DNA from: Gloeomargarita sp. SKYB120
GTDB taxonomy: Bacteria; Cyanobacteriota; Cyanobacteriia; Gloeomargaritales; Gloeomargaritaceae
Length of the DNA stretch: 64,000 bases
Reading direction: 5' to 3'
Assembly: GCA_025062155.1 (NCBI GenBank)
Contig: JANXAM010000003.1
Span: 96,665 to 160,664 of the forward strand
The notes below the pieces were generated by a model. The model saw only the letters and a program-made list of their open reading frames with translations, had not been told where the DNA came from and did no database searches. A program made the position numbers and the translations under genes. Shown here one piece after another: positions 28,155 through 35,747 of the stretch (position 1 is the stretch's first letter; each line of letters starts with the position of its first letter).

Positions 28155-29521
28155 GGCTGCTTCCGGGATGAAAGTGGACGTTGTTCAGCAATCCAAGCGC
28201 AGTGATTCAGTTGCAAAATACCTATCGGCACCAAGCGATCCGCCGGCGTCAGTCCCGTCAAGACTTCCTGTTTATCCCCCACGATTCTACCCAATTGCAC
28301 GGGTGTCTGCACGGCCACCAATTCATCGGGCGTGACAGGCGGCGGCGGTCCCGGACTGGTGGACACCACGTTTTGACACCCCGATTGCGCCAAGGGTTTG
28401 GCGACGAATACAAAATTTTGCCCCCCTAAGCGAGAAATGGCGGTTACCGGCACCAAAACGCCCGGTCGGCGTTGCCACACCACCCGCACCCGCACGAATT
28501 CGTTGCTGCGCAATTGCCCCTGGGGATTGGTAAAGTTGGCTTTGACCTGCACCGTCTGGCTCTGGGTGTTCACCGTCGGCGAAATAAAGGCAATGCGCCC
28601 CGTTTGTACAACCCGTCCCTGCCCATCCAGCATTTCCACTGGCAACCCCAGCCGCAGGTCGGTGGCGCGCTCGAGGGGGATGTCCAAATTCAGTTCCAAA
28701 TCCCGATTCTGGGCCAAGGTGAGCAACGGTGTATTGGCATTGACCAAATCCCCGACTTTTACGGGAATATCTCCGACTTCCCCCGCAAAGGGCGCGCGAA
28801 TGTTGTAGAGGTCTAAGTTGGCGCGGGCGCGAGCGAGATTGGCCTGGGCTTGGCGTAAGTCGGCTTGGGCGCGCACGAACCGGGCCTGGGCGCGGGCAAT
28901 CGTAGCCTGTTGGGTGCGAATTTGGGCGTTGGCTTCTTCCAGGCGGGCTTGGGCTACCTGTTGTTGATTAATTTGCCGGTCCAGTTCCTGGCGGCTGATC
29001 GCACCTTCGCGGTAAAGCTGTTGCAATCGCTGGGTTTCTCGCTGCGCCAATTCCACATCGGCCCGCCGCGCCTGTTGATTGGCCTGGAGCGATTTCAAGG
29101 TGGCCTGTTCCGCTTGGATATCCATTTGGGCGGCTTGCACGGCGGCGCGGGCGTTTTCGACAGCGGCCTGCTGGCTTTGCACCTGCGCTTGCTGTTCCCG
29201 GGCATCCAATTGCATCAACAATTGTCCTGCTCGTACCGTCGCCCCCGGCTGCACCAGAATCCGCCGTACCTGGGCACTCACCTGGGGCTGCAAGGTCACC
29301 GACTGACGCGAATCCAACCGCGCTACAAACTCGGATGCTTCGGCCACGGTTTGCACCTGGGGGGTGGTCAAAACCACAGCGGTGGGTTGAGGTCGCAACC
29401 GGCTGATGGCCAGAAATACCCGCACAAACCGGTTGTAAAACCACCAGCCCGCCCCTAGCAGTGCCAAGAATGTCACCCACCAGACCCACCCGCGCCGGGG
29501 CCATGTCAATCGCCTGCTCAT
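28151..29521 (-). CDS. RND efflux periplasmic adaptor (membrane fusion protein)
   Basis: The 456-residue protein has one N-terminal membrane segment (~15-33) and a lipoyl half-domain (VTLQPQVSAQVRRILVQPGA). A long alpha-hairpin of Gln/Ala-rich helices follows (~110-230), then the second lipoyl half (YNIRAPFAGEVGDIPVKVGD) and a beta-barrel domain. This order is that of HlyD/AcrA adaptors. It overlaps both padR (ATGA) and the permease gene, showing tight coupling. Confidence 0.94.
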   Translation of the reverse strand: MSRRLTWPRRGWVWWVTFLALLGAGWWFYNRFVRVFLAISRLRPQPTAVVLTTPQVQTVAEASEFVARLDSRQSVTLQPQVSAQVRRILVQPGATVRAGQLLMQLDAREQQAQVQSQQAAVENARAAVQAAQMDIQAEQATLKSLQANQQARRADVELAQRETQRLQQLYREGAISRQELDRQINQQQVAQARLEEANAQIRTQQATIARAQARFVRAQADLRQAQANLARARANLDLYNIRAPFAGEVGDIPVKVGDLVNANTPLLTLAQNRDLELNLDIPLERATDLRLGLPVEMLDGQGRVVQTGRIAFISPTVNTQSQTVQVKANFTNPQGQLRSNEFVRVRVVWQRRPGVLVPVTAISRLGGQNFVFVAKPLAQSGCQNVVSTSPGPPPPVTPDELVAVQTPVQLGRIVGDKQEVLTGLTPADRLVPIGILQLNHCAWIAEQRPLSSRKQP

Positions 29522-30051
29522 GCCTGCACCTGCTGTAACCCTTCCTGCTGCGCCAATTCCTGGAGCCAGGCCAGCTCCTGCTGCACCATCTGCACCGCCC
29601 GTTGGAGAGCCAACCGCTGGTAGGGGTCATTGAGCAACGCTTGGGTTTCCCAGGATTTCAGTTGGGCCAACCGCTGCTGGCATTGGTGAACGCGCCGTTG
29701 CCACAGGATTTGTCGCTGTTGGGGCGTTAAGTCACCAAAAAAACACAGCATGACCATGAAGCGCGCCCGGCTGTTGACCCAGCTTTCGCGATACTCCGCC
29801 AGCATCAACCGCAACCAGCGCTCCTGTCCCTGGGGCGTGATCTGGTAAATCACCCGGCTGGGGCCCGCTTCTCCCCGCTGAATCGAAAGACTGCTGATGT
29901 CGCCCCGTCGCTCCAGGCGCCGCAACAGCGGGTAAATCGCCCCGTAATTGACACTGATGCAACTGCCCATCAATAGCTCCAACAGCTTGGTTAGCCGATA
30001 GCCATGCAGCGGTTCCCGTCGCAATAACCCCAGCGTTGCTAGCTCTAGCAT
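29518..30051 (-). CDS. PadR-family transcriptional regulator
   Basis: The ATG at 30051 gives MLELATLGLLRREPLHGYRL, the standard PadR N-terminus, and 177 residues. The winged helix-turn-helix covers residues ~1-95 with VNYGAIYPLLRRLERRGDI as the recognition part. The C-terminal dimerisation helices are long and Gln-rich, as in PadR-s2 members. It heads the efflux operon and overlaps the adaptor gene, so it is probably the pump's own ligand-responsive repressor. Confidence 0.92.
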   Translation of the reverse strand: MLELATLGLLRREPLHGYRLTKLLELLMGSCISVNYGAIYPLLRRLERRGDISSLSIQRGEAGPSRVIYQITPQGQERWLRLMLAEYRESWVNSRARFMVMLCFFGDLTPQQRQILWQRRVHQCQQRLAQLKSWETQALLNDPYQRLALQRAVQMVQQELAWLQELAQQEGLQQVQA

Positions 30052-30428
30052 CAGGTGTATCAGGGCGATATATACATACGAGTGCCATAGTAGCACAGGA
30101 ATCCATCCGTAGAGGATTTTACGCAGGATTGCGGAAGTAATTCTTTGATTGAACTCTCCGCAAAACTACTCGTCAGACAGTAGCACATTTCTCAATTTCC
30201 GTGATATTGCATAATTTTTTAACAAATATCACAAATCAAGCCAGTTTTTGGGTAAAGGTTTTAGAATTTGTGTGTAGAAAAATCAGGCATTTTGATGAGG
30301 CTGACGCCTGGATCATCGGATGCCCAGTTCGATCAGAATGCCATAGTCGTTTGCTTCTGATCGCAGTGGGGATTCGGCCCCATGATTTTTCATTTCACTT
30401 ATATCCCGTGCATGGGGGAGATAGTTGT
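30052..30428. other. Divergent regulatory region between padR and the V4R operon
   Basis: This 377-bp AT-richer stretch holds no convincing gene. It must carry the promoters of the leftward efflux operon and the rightward V4R operon. The visible element is a 9-bp-arm inverted repeat at 30330-30363. The frame of the first V4R gene is open back to 30201, but that part is not V4R-like. Confidence 0.55.
30330..30363. promoter_or_regulatory. Inverted repeat upstream of the V4R operon
   Basis: The arms CGATCAGAA and TTCTGATCG are perfectly complementary (9 bp) and separated by 16 bp, 66 bp upstream of the first start codon. It could be an operator or a leader hairpin. There is no T-run, so it is not a terminator. 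Confidence 0.4.
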
Positions 30429-31154
30429 ATGACGAAAACAGCAGCAGGTTCGTCGGAACTGAATGCCCTGTGGGGGGAACCGACATCACCAACGTCCCTA
30501 TTTGATAAAAACCGGCACAATCATTACGACTTGACCACGTTTTTCCGTTGGGATTTAGCCCAAGGAACGGTCACCGATTGGAATGGGGCGGTGAATTTTT
30601 TTGCCAGTGAAGATTTGATCACCGGACTCATGGACGGCCTGACGGAAGAGGTGGGGGACGCAGCGCCGGTCGTGTTGTATCAAATTGGGCGGCAATGGGG
30701 CGCGCTGGATGGGCAAGCCTTTGACCGCTGGTTTACCGAGGAATTTCAGCGTCCGGTGCGCCAGACGAATCTATTGTTTTTGCTGGAAACCTGGTGGTGG
30801 CCCTTTACAGCCCAGGGCTGGGGTCGCTGGGAAATTGACCTATCGCTGCAAAAGCAGGGGTTTTTGTTGCTGAATATCTTTGATTCGGCGATTGCTCGCA
30901 CGCTGGGGGTGGTTGGCAAGCCTGTGTGTCATCTGTACGCGGGACTGTTTGCTGGGTTTTTGAGTCATCTGGTGAGCCAAGTGCTAGAGTGCGCCGAAAT
31001 CCAGTGCTACTCGATGGGTGCCACCTATTGCCGGTTTGTGGTGGGCAAAGCCGCTGCAATCCAACCAGTTCACGCTTGGGTCAACCAGGGCTTGGGCGTG
31101 CGCGAGATTGAAAAACGGCTCGCGGGAGGACAGGCGCTATGTCCCACGACTTGA
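30429..31154 (+). CDS. V4R-domain protein (Slr0144-like)
   Basis: The start at 30429 has a GGGGGAG ribosome site; 241 residues follow. The V4R (4-vinyl-reductase-like) domain, a ligand-binding fold found in tetrapyrrole and hydrocarbon sensors, fills the C-terminal half. It includes the conserved cysteine pattern ECAEIQCYSMGATYCRFVVG. Family knowledge: in Synechocystis the slr0144-slr0152 operon of similar content affects photosystem II assembly. It heads a six-gene operon and overlaps the next small gene by 16 bp. Confidence 0.8.
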   Translation: MTKTAAGSSELNALWGEPTSPTSLFDKNRHNHYDLTTFFRWDLAQGTVTDWNGAVNFFASEDLITGLMDGLTEEVGDAAPVVLYQIGRQWGALDGQAFDRWFTEEFQRPVRQTNLLFLLETWWWPFTAQGWGRWEIDLSLQKQGFLLLNIFDSAIARTLGVVGKPVCHLYAGLFAGFLSHLVSQVLECAEIQCYSMGATYCRFVVGKAAAIQPVHAWVNQGLGVREIEKRLAGGQALCPTT

Positions 31155-31351
31155 CCATGCCGGTGCGGTTGTTTTTCCAGCAGTTTCCCTGGCAAGGAGT
31201 TGCGCTTGCCAACGGTCACTCCAGCTTGCCCTTGGATTTGCACCTGACGGTGACCCAATTTTGGCAACAGTGGCCCTGGCAAGGCGGGGGTGATTGGGCG
31301 GAAACTACGGTGCCCACTTTGGCGGAATGGATGATGTGCTTGGGGGTCTAG
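31139..31351 (+). CDS. Small uncharacterised protein of the V4R operon
   Basis: This 70-residue product overlaps the end of the first V4R gene and stands 4 bp before the next one, so it is embedded in the operon. It shows two related short units, QQFPWQG and QQWPWQG, about 30 residues apart. No domain is recognised. It occupies the slr0145 position of the Synechocystis order. The tight spacing supports a real gene. Confidence 0.6.
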   Translation: MSHDLTMPVRLFFQQFPWQGVALANGHSSLPLDLHLTVTQFWQQWPWQGGGDWAETTVPTLAEWMMCLGV

Positions 31352-31355
31352 CGCG

Positions 31356-31793
31356 ATGAATGCAACGGTTTTGAGGTTACTGAACACGGCAGAACAACGG
31401 TATTTGGACGCGGCGGAACAGCAGCAGTTATGGCAGCAGTTGCAGGGGATGAGCCAGCGCTTGGCGGTCTATGAGCAATTGCGCAGCCAAGAAGCGCAGA
31501 TTTTTCGGCCAGTGGCGCGGCAAATGCCCACCGTGGATGAGGCAACTGCGACCAGCGTTCTGCGGGATTGGGTAGGGGCCTTGCGCGGCGCAGCGCTCGC
31601 CATGGTGTTGGACAGTCCTGAGACCTTTGACCAGCGGGTAGGCCAGTGGTTGCAATCCCGTCCCCGGCACCCGCTTCATGCCACCGTCGCGCAACTGTTG
31701 GAAGCCCAGTTGAAAACCGTACTGGGGGCGCAGGGGTGGTCGCTGTTATCTCCCTACTGGGAACAAGCCCGCCGTTGTTTGAGTAGCCATTGA
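31356..31793 (+). CDS. Helical protein of the V4R operon, possibly phycobilisome-like (Slr0146 position)
   Basis: The 145-residue protein is all-helical with no membrane segment. Length, position in the operon and helix pattern suggest a globin/phycobilisome-like fold, but a bilin-attachment CxRD motif is absent. The pattern ALRGAALAMVLDSPETF is the best-conserved-looking part. I infer the family from context more than from motifs. Confidence 0.5.
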   Translation: MNATVLRLLNTAEQRYLDAAEQQQLWQQLQGMSQRLAVYEQLRSQEAQIFRPVARQMPTVDEATATSVLRDWVGALRGAALAMVLDSPETFDQRVGQWLQSRPRHPLHATVAQLLEAQLKTVLGAQGWSLLSPYWEQARRCLSSH

Positions 31794-31811
31794 ACGCAGG
31801 AGAACGGAACC

Positions 31812-32462
31812 ATGAACATTGAAGCCTTACTCCAGCAACCGGTGCCAGGAGATTATTTTGCGCCGGGGGTTTACGTACAGGGGGATTTGGAACTGGGCAC
31901 CCTGAGCAATCGCCGGGGCAATCGGCTGCTGGCCATTCCCGAGTATCTGGTGCAGGGGATTTACCAGGGTTTAGCGCAGGAAATTGGCAAAGCATCGCCG
32001 CTGGTCTTGCAACGCTGTGGTCGGCGCTGGGGGCAACATTTGTTCGCTCGCCTGGCGGAGGAACTGGCGGAGTACTACGGCAAGCCGATTGGCGAACTCA
32101 CCATGCAGGAATTGGTGTACTGCCTAACCCGCTGCTGGCAGGTGCATGGCTGGGGGCAGTTGCAATTTGACTGGCGTTATCGCCCCCACGGCTTTATCCA
32201 TGTGCTGGTGCACCATTCGCCTTGGGTCCAGCCGGGTCAGGGCAACGGTCAACCCAGCGCCCATGTGGAGGTGGGATTGCTGGAGACCCTATTTCGACAA
32301 CTGACCGGGCGGGAGGTAGCCTGCGTGCAAATCGCCTGCATTTCCCTGGGGCATGGCGCGAATCAATTCCTGATCGGCCTGCCGGAGCGGTTAAAAACTG
32401 TGCAAGAGCAGGTGGCCGCTGGGGTGGATGCAGCAACCATTCTGGCCCAGCTAGGGGGATAA
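31812..32462 (+). CDS. Second V4R-domain protein (Slr0147-like)
   Basis: The 216-residue protein opens with a short segment containing PGDYFAPGVYVQGDLELGTL. A V4R domain with VLQRCGRRWGQHLFARLAEE and the Cys-containing C-terminal strand-helix (CVQIACISLGHGANQFLIG) makes up the rest. It is a distant paralogue of the first operon gene. The ribosome site AGGAGA lies before the ATG. It probably binds a hydrophobic or tetrapyrrole ligand, judging from the family. Confidence 0.78.
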   Translation: MNIEALLQQPVPGDYFAPGVYVQGDLELGTLSNRRGNRLLAIPEYLVQGIYQGLAQEIGKASPLVLQRCGRRWGQHLFARLAEELAEYYGKPIGELTMQELVYCLTRCWQVHGWGQLQFDWRYRPHGFIHVLVHHSPWVQPGQGNGQPSAHVEVGLLETLFRQLTGREVACVQIACISLGHGANQFLIGLPERLKTVQEQVAAGVDAATILAQLGG

Positions 32463-32465
32463 CCC

Positions 32466-32960
32466 ATGACCTGGACGGTGCGCCTGGAACCGATTGGGGT
32501 TACTGCCACGCTCGCCGACGGTCAACCCTTGATTGAGGCGCTGGTGGAGCACGGGTTGCACGTGCTGCAGGAGTGTGGTCGCCGGGGAATGTGCGCAACC
32601 TGCCACGTCTATATCGAGCAGGGCATGGCGCAACTGAGTCCTAAAAATCGCCGGGAAGAACGCACCCTGGCTGTGGTGACCACCGCCCAACCCCATTCCC
32701 GCCTGGCTTGTCAAACCAAGGTGCTGGGCAACGGTGTAGTGGTGCGGGTGCCCCAGGGGATGTACGTGGATGTCATGGAGGACATCGAGGCCCTCATTGG
32801 CCGCCGCACCGAACAGGACCTGGTGCATCCGATTACGGGGGAAGTGCTAGTGGAAACTGGTAAACTCATCACCCGTTCCATCGTGGACCAGCTCCGGGCC
32901 ACCCGCATCCAGGTCAGCGAGTATCTCAGACAAACCCGCGAAGCAAGTCTTTCGGACTAA
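32466..32960 (+). CDS. 2Fe-2S ferredoxin-domain protein (Slr0148-like)
   Basis: Residues 1-100 form a plant-type/adrenodoxin-like ferredoxin. Three cysteines stand in ECGRRGMCATCHVYI (C-x5-C-x2-C), and the fourth is in SRLACQTKV. A ~65-residue C-terminal extension ending in charged helices is unusual for a simple electron carrier and may dock to partners in the operon. It starts 3 bp after the V4R gene. Confidence 0.88.
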   Translation: MTWTVRLEPIGVTATLADGQPLIEALVEHGLHVLQECGRRGMCATCHVYIEQGMAQLSPKNRREERTLAVVTTAQPHSRLACQTKVLGNGVVVRVPQGMYVDVMEDIEALIGRRTEQDLVHPITGEVLVETGKLITRSIVDQLRATRIQVSEYLRQTREASLSD

Positions 32961-32984
32961 ATCAGACTCAATAGGAGGACAACC

Positions 32985-33455
32985 ATGTTAACCGAACTGA
33001 ACCACATCACCCTGCAAGCCGACGGTCGCTATGTCACGCCGGAAGAGTGGCAACCTGTCCAAACGTACCTGGCCCAACTGCGGCAACGCTTCAGCGCCTA
33101 CAGCAAAATCCAGGCGGCTGCGGACCAGATTCTCCAGGAAGTGGAACGCCGGTTGCTGCAACGCGCTCCGCGCATCTTCCACAAGGGCCAGCGGGACATG
33201 AGCGCCATTTGTCGCCGCGACCGGGCCGACGTTTTGCGATACATTTGCGCCACCTTGTTAACCGGCGACATCACCGCCTACAAGCAACGCCTGCTGTGCT
33301 GGTTGCAAACGATTGCCCGTTCGTTCCAAGACCAGGTGGCCGCTCGCCAAACCTACGAGGTGCTGGGGGAAGTGCTCAAGGAAAAACTCCCGCCCCAGGA
33401 ATTTGCCTTGGTGCGTCCGATTGTGGAGGTCACCGCCGAAATGTTGGGTAGTTGA
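32985..33455 (+). CDS. Phycobiliprotein-like protein with conserved bilin-site cysteine
   Basis: The 156-residue protein has the length and helix pattern of allophycocyanin-type subunits. The segment AICRRDRADVLRYICATLLTGD aligns with the chromophore region of phycobiliproteins, where Cys84, Arg86 and Asp87 hold the bilin (here C76, R78, D79). The residues around GDITAYKQRLL also follow the phycobilisome pattern. AGGAGG precedes the start. It is the last gene of the operon, with a degraded repeat directly at its stop codon. Whether it carries a bilin is unknown. Confidence 0.75.
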   Translation: MLTELNHITLQADGRYVTPEEWQPVQTYLAQLRQRFSAYSKIQAAADQILQEVERRLLQRAPRIFHKGQRDMSAICRRDRADVLRYICATLLTGDITAYKQRLLCWLQTIARSFQDQVAARQTYEVLGEVLKEKLPPQEFALVRPIVEVTAEMLGS

Positions 33456-33539
33456 TATAAACGAGCCTGGCTACATCTTTTGGGTCCCAGGGCGAAACCT
33501 ACCTTGGGGTTTCCTAAATCATTAAAACGGCTTGGCGAT
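33456..33539. repeat. Degraded MITE-like repeat
   Basis: The order of blocks (TATAAACGAGCC, TTTTGGGTCCCAGGGC, CCTTGGGGTTT, CGGCTTGGCGAT) follows the dispersed repeat at 43197-43300 with many changes. It starts right at the stop of the phycobiliprotein-like gene. Confidence 0.5.
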
Positions 33540-33730
33540 GACGGGCATAAAAAGAGCTTTTTTTCGCCATAAAGTAGCCGTAAATTTTCGTGAAATCTAT
33601 AGCAATCTAATTCTTAAATCAATCTAAAATTGGGATAAAGTCGTGGATAGGTTGTGTGAGACCTATGAACAGGCTATCGGTCTTTTGTAAATACGTCATC
33701 CGTAAGATTTTGAGTAAATATCGGGGGCAA

Positions 33731-33979
33731 ATGAAGTCGGTCTTGGTCAGCGGTGCTGGCCCAGAGATCACGACCACTTCTGATTTGGATACCGCGTTGA
33801 TGGAGTTGTATTTAGAGGAACGGGCCGTGAACCAAGCGGTGGCCGAATTGGAACACTTAACCGAGGTGTATAAACGCTTGGAGGCTGAACCCTTGAGCCA
33901 TCAACGGGAACTGGGTTTGATTGAAGGAAAAATTCTCTGGATTTTTGGGCTGAAATCGCTGGCTGATGTTGCTCATTGA
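33731..33979 (+). CDS. Small uncharacterised helical protein
   Basis: From the ATG at 33731 the product has 82 residues: a short N-terminus, then an acidic helical pair with LDTALMELYLEERAVNQAVA and LTEVYKRLEAE. Starts at 33656 and 33662 would add a basic N-terminus. No family recognised. It ends one base before tRNA-His on the other strand. Composition looks coding, but no partner gene is evident. Confidence 0.5.
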   Translation: MKSVLVSGAGPEITTTSDLDTALMELYLEERAVNQAVAELEHLTEVYKRLEAEPLSHQRELGLIEGKILWIFGLKSLADVAH

Positions 33980-34053
33980 GGCGACTGACGGGATTCGAAC
34001 CCGCGAATCGAGGAGCCACAATCCTCTGCCTTAACCGCTTGGCTACAGCCGCC
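33980..34053 (-). tRNA. tRNA-His (GTG anticodon)
   Basis: The minus strand forms a cloverleaf with anticodon loop TTGTGGC. An extra G at position -1 pairs with C73, giving an eight-pair acceptor stem, which is the identity mark of tRNA-His. T loop GGTTCGAATCC is standard. Confidence 0.95.
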
Positions 34054-34067
34054 GTTTGCAACTATCC

Positions 34068-34097
34068 AACATATCAATTCTAGAGGAGACTCGGCAA
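34068..34097 (-). promoter_or_regulatory. Promoter of tRNA-His
   Basis: On the minus strand TTGCCG (34097-34092) and TATGTT (34073-34068) are 18 bp apart, with the tRNA starting 14 bp downstream. Confidence 0.5.
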
Positions 34098-34104
34098 GTT
34101 AAGG

Positions 34105-35709
34105 TTGGGCGTCATCCCGTTTTGCAGGCGGTTGAGCTATAAAATTTGGGAGATTGCCGCGTTGAGTCGCTGCAACGTGTGGATTGCCCAGGTGCCCACG
34201 CCAGTTCAACTGTGTTACTCGTCCCTGGCCCAAAGCCTGGATGCAATTCGCCAGCAACCGGAGTACCAACGGGCGCACTGGGGCGTTGTGGTGCAAACCC
34301 AGGAAACGCCGCCCCGTACTCTCTACGAACACCAAAGCCAGCAATTTTTTATCCCTGCTTCTACGACCAAACTATTGACCACAGCGGCGGCGCTGGTGGA
34401 ACTCGGCCCAGACTATCGCTTGCGCACCACGGTCTATCAGCGAGGCCGACGACTCTATCTAGTGGGTCAGGGCGACCCCACCTTGACCACTTTGAAACTG
34501 CAACAACTGGTCCAAAGAATTCCACCTCAGCGACGTCGCACCTTCGATACAGTGGTGATTCACACGGGTTTTTTCCAGGGACCCACCTTCAACGACCAGT
34601 GGGAATGGCAAGACCTGTTGAACACCGATATTGTGCCCGTCAACAGCTTGATTCTCAACCGCAATGAAACCCATTTACGGTTAGTGGCCCAGGCGGTGGA
34701 TAAACCCGCACAGGTGCAGTGGTCGGACCCGGTGGCGGGACGTTACTGGCAAGTGTTCAATCGCACCCGCAGCACCGCGACTCCCCAGCAACCGATTCAG
34801 ATTTGGATTCCGCCGGGACTGCCGCAATTGCACCTGCGGGGGGATGTAGCCGGGTCATCGCTGGACTTCACCGTGCCCATCCTGGACACCGACCGCTATC
34901 TGGCGCAAACTCTGGCCCAGTTATTCCCCAACAAAAAAATCGAGATTCAATCCACACCGAGACCGGCAAACTTGGGAGACGCCCTTGCCATCGTGGAATC
35001 CCCACCTTTAGCGCAATTGATCACCCACATCAATCGCCGCAGCGACAATCTCTACGCCGAAGCGCTCCTGCGTCATCTGGGAGCGACTCGTCAGCCCCAC
35101 ATCGCCAGTGACCTAGCTGGGATTCAGGTGATACAAAAGGTGCTGGCTCGCCTGGGGGTCGATACCACCGGCGTGCGCCAGGCCGATGGCTCCGGTTTAT
35201 CGCGCCACAACCGGGTGACTCCCCTGGCGTTGGTACAACTGCTCCAAGCGCTGGCTGTTTCCCCCTGGCACCAGGTCTATCGGGATTCGTTGGCCGTGCC
35301 GGGACTCCCAGGTACCCTGCGCCGCCGTTATACCTATACTGACATCCAGCTCCAGGCCAAAACCGGCACGCTGTCTGGTGTTGCCGCCCTAGCGGGCTAT
35401 CTCTACCCTCGCCGGCGCCCGCCCCTGGTGTTTGCCATTATCGTGAATCAATCGGAACAGCCCGCCAGCGTCCTACGGCGTGGGATTGACCAGATGGTCA
35501 TGGCGCTGTATCGCTGGGCGGAAACGGTCTCGCCGGACGAGTGGGACAACTGCCCTATGTCCGCTCCAGTTGCTGCAGGGGCCTTTCCCGAACCAGCGCC
35601 GGCTCTTGTCCTGGGCCGCAGGGCGTCGTACCGCTTTCCGACAAACTCAAGTGGTTTAGCCCTATCTCAGCTAGGCAGTCAGGTTGGTCTGGCTCGCGCC
35701 TCGCAGTGA
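34105..35709 (+). CDS. dacB: D-alanyl-D-alanine carboxypeptidase/endopeptidase (PBP4, S13)
   Basis: This periplasmic peptidoglycan hydrolase trims or cuts muropeptide cross-links. The catalytic motifs of the S13 family are clear: SxxK in PASTTKLLT, SxN in RRSDNLYAEALLR and KTG in QAKTGTLSG. The frame opens with TTG at 34105; no ATG fits, and the first 30 residues are not a normal signal peptide, so the start is uncertain. The last ~60 residues after the domain are Pro/Ser-rich; part of them is encoded by a relic of the dispersed repeat. Length 534 if complete. Confidence 0.9.
   Translation: MGVIPFCRRLSYKIWEIAALSRCNVWIAQVPTPVQLCYSSLAQSLDAIRQQPEYQRAHWGVVVQTQETPPRTLYEHQSQQFFIPASTTKLLTTAAALVELGPDYRLRTTVYQRGRRLYLVGQGDPTLTTLKLQQLVQRIPPQRRRTFDTVVIHTGFFQGPTFNDQWEWQDLLNTDIVPVNSLILNRNETHLRLVAQAVDKPAQVQWSDPVAGRYWQVFNRTRSTATPQQPIQIWIPPGLPQLHLRGDVAGSSLDFTVPILDTDRYLAQTLAQLFPNKKIEIQSTPRPANLGDALAIVESPPLAQLITHINRRSDNLYAEALLRHLGATRQPHIASDLAGIQVIQKVLARLGVDTTGVRQADGSGLSRHNRVTPLALVQLLQALAVSPWHQVYRDSLAVPGLPGTLRRRYTYTDIQLQAKTGTLSGVAALAGYLYPRRRPPLVFAIIVNQSEQPASVLRRGIDQMVMALYRWAETVSPDEWDNCPMSAPVAAGAFPEPAPALVLGRRASYRFPTNSSGLALSQLGSQVGLARASQ
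35605..35665. repeat. MITE-like repeat relic inside the 3' end of dacB
   Basis: CTTGTC...GGGCCGCAGGGCGTCG...GACAAACTCAAGTGG...TTTAGCCCTAT follows the block order of the right two thirds of the dispersed repeat. It lies in the coding frame of dacB after the catalytic domain. Confidence 0.5.
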
Positions 35710-35747
35710 CCCTCAACGCCCCTTGGGCGGCACGTTTAGCGCCATCA

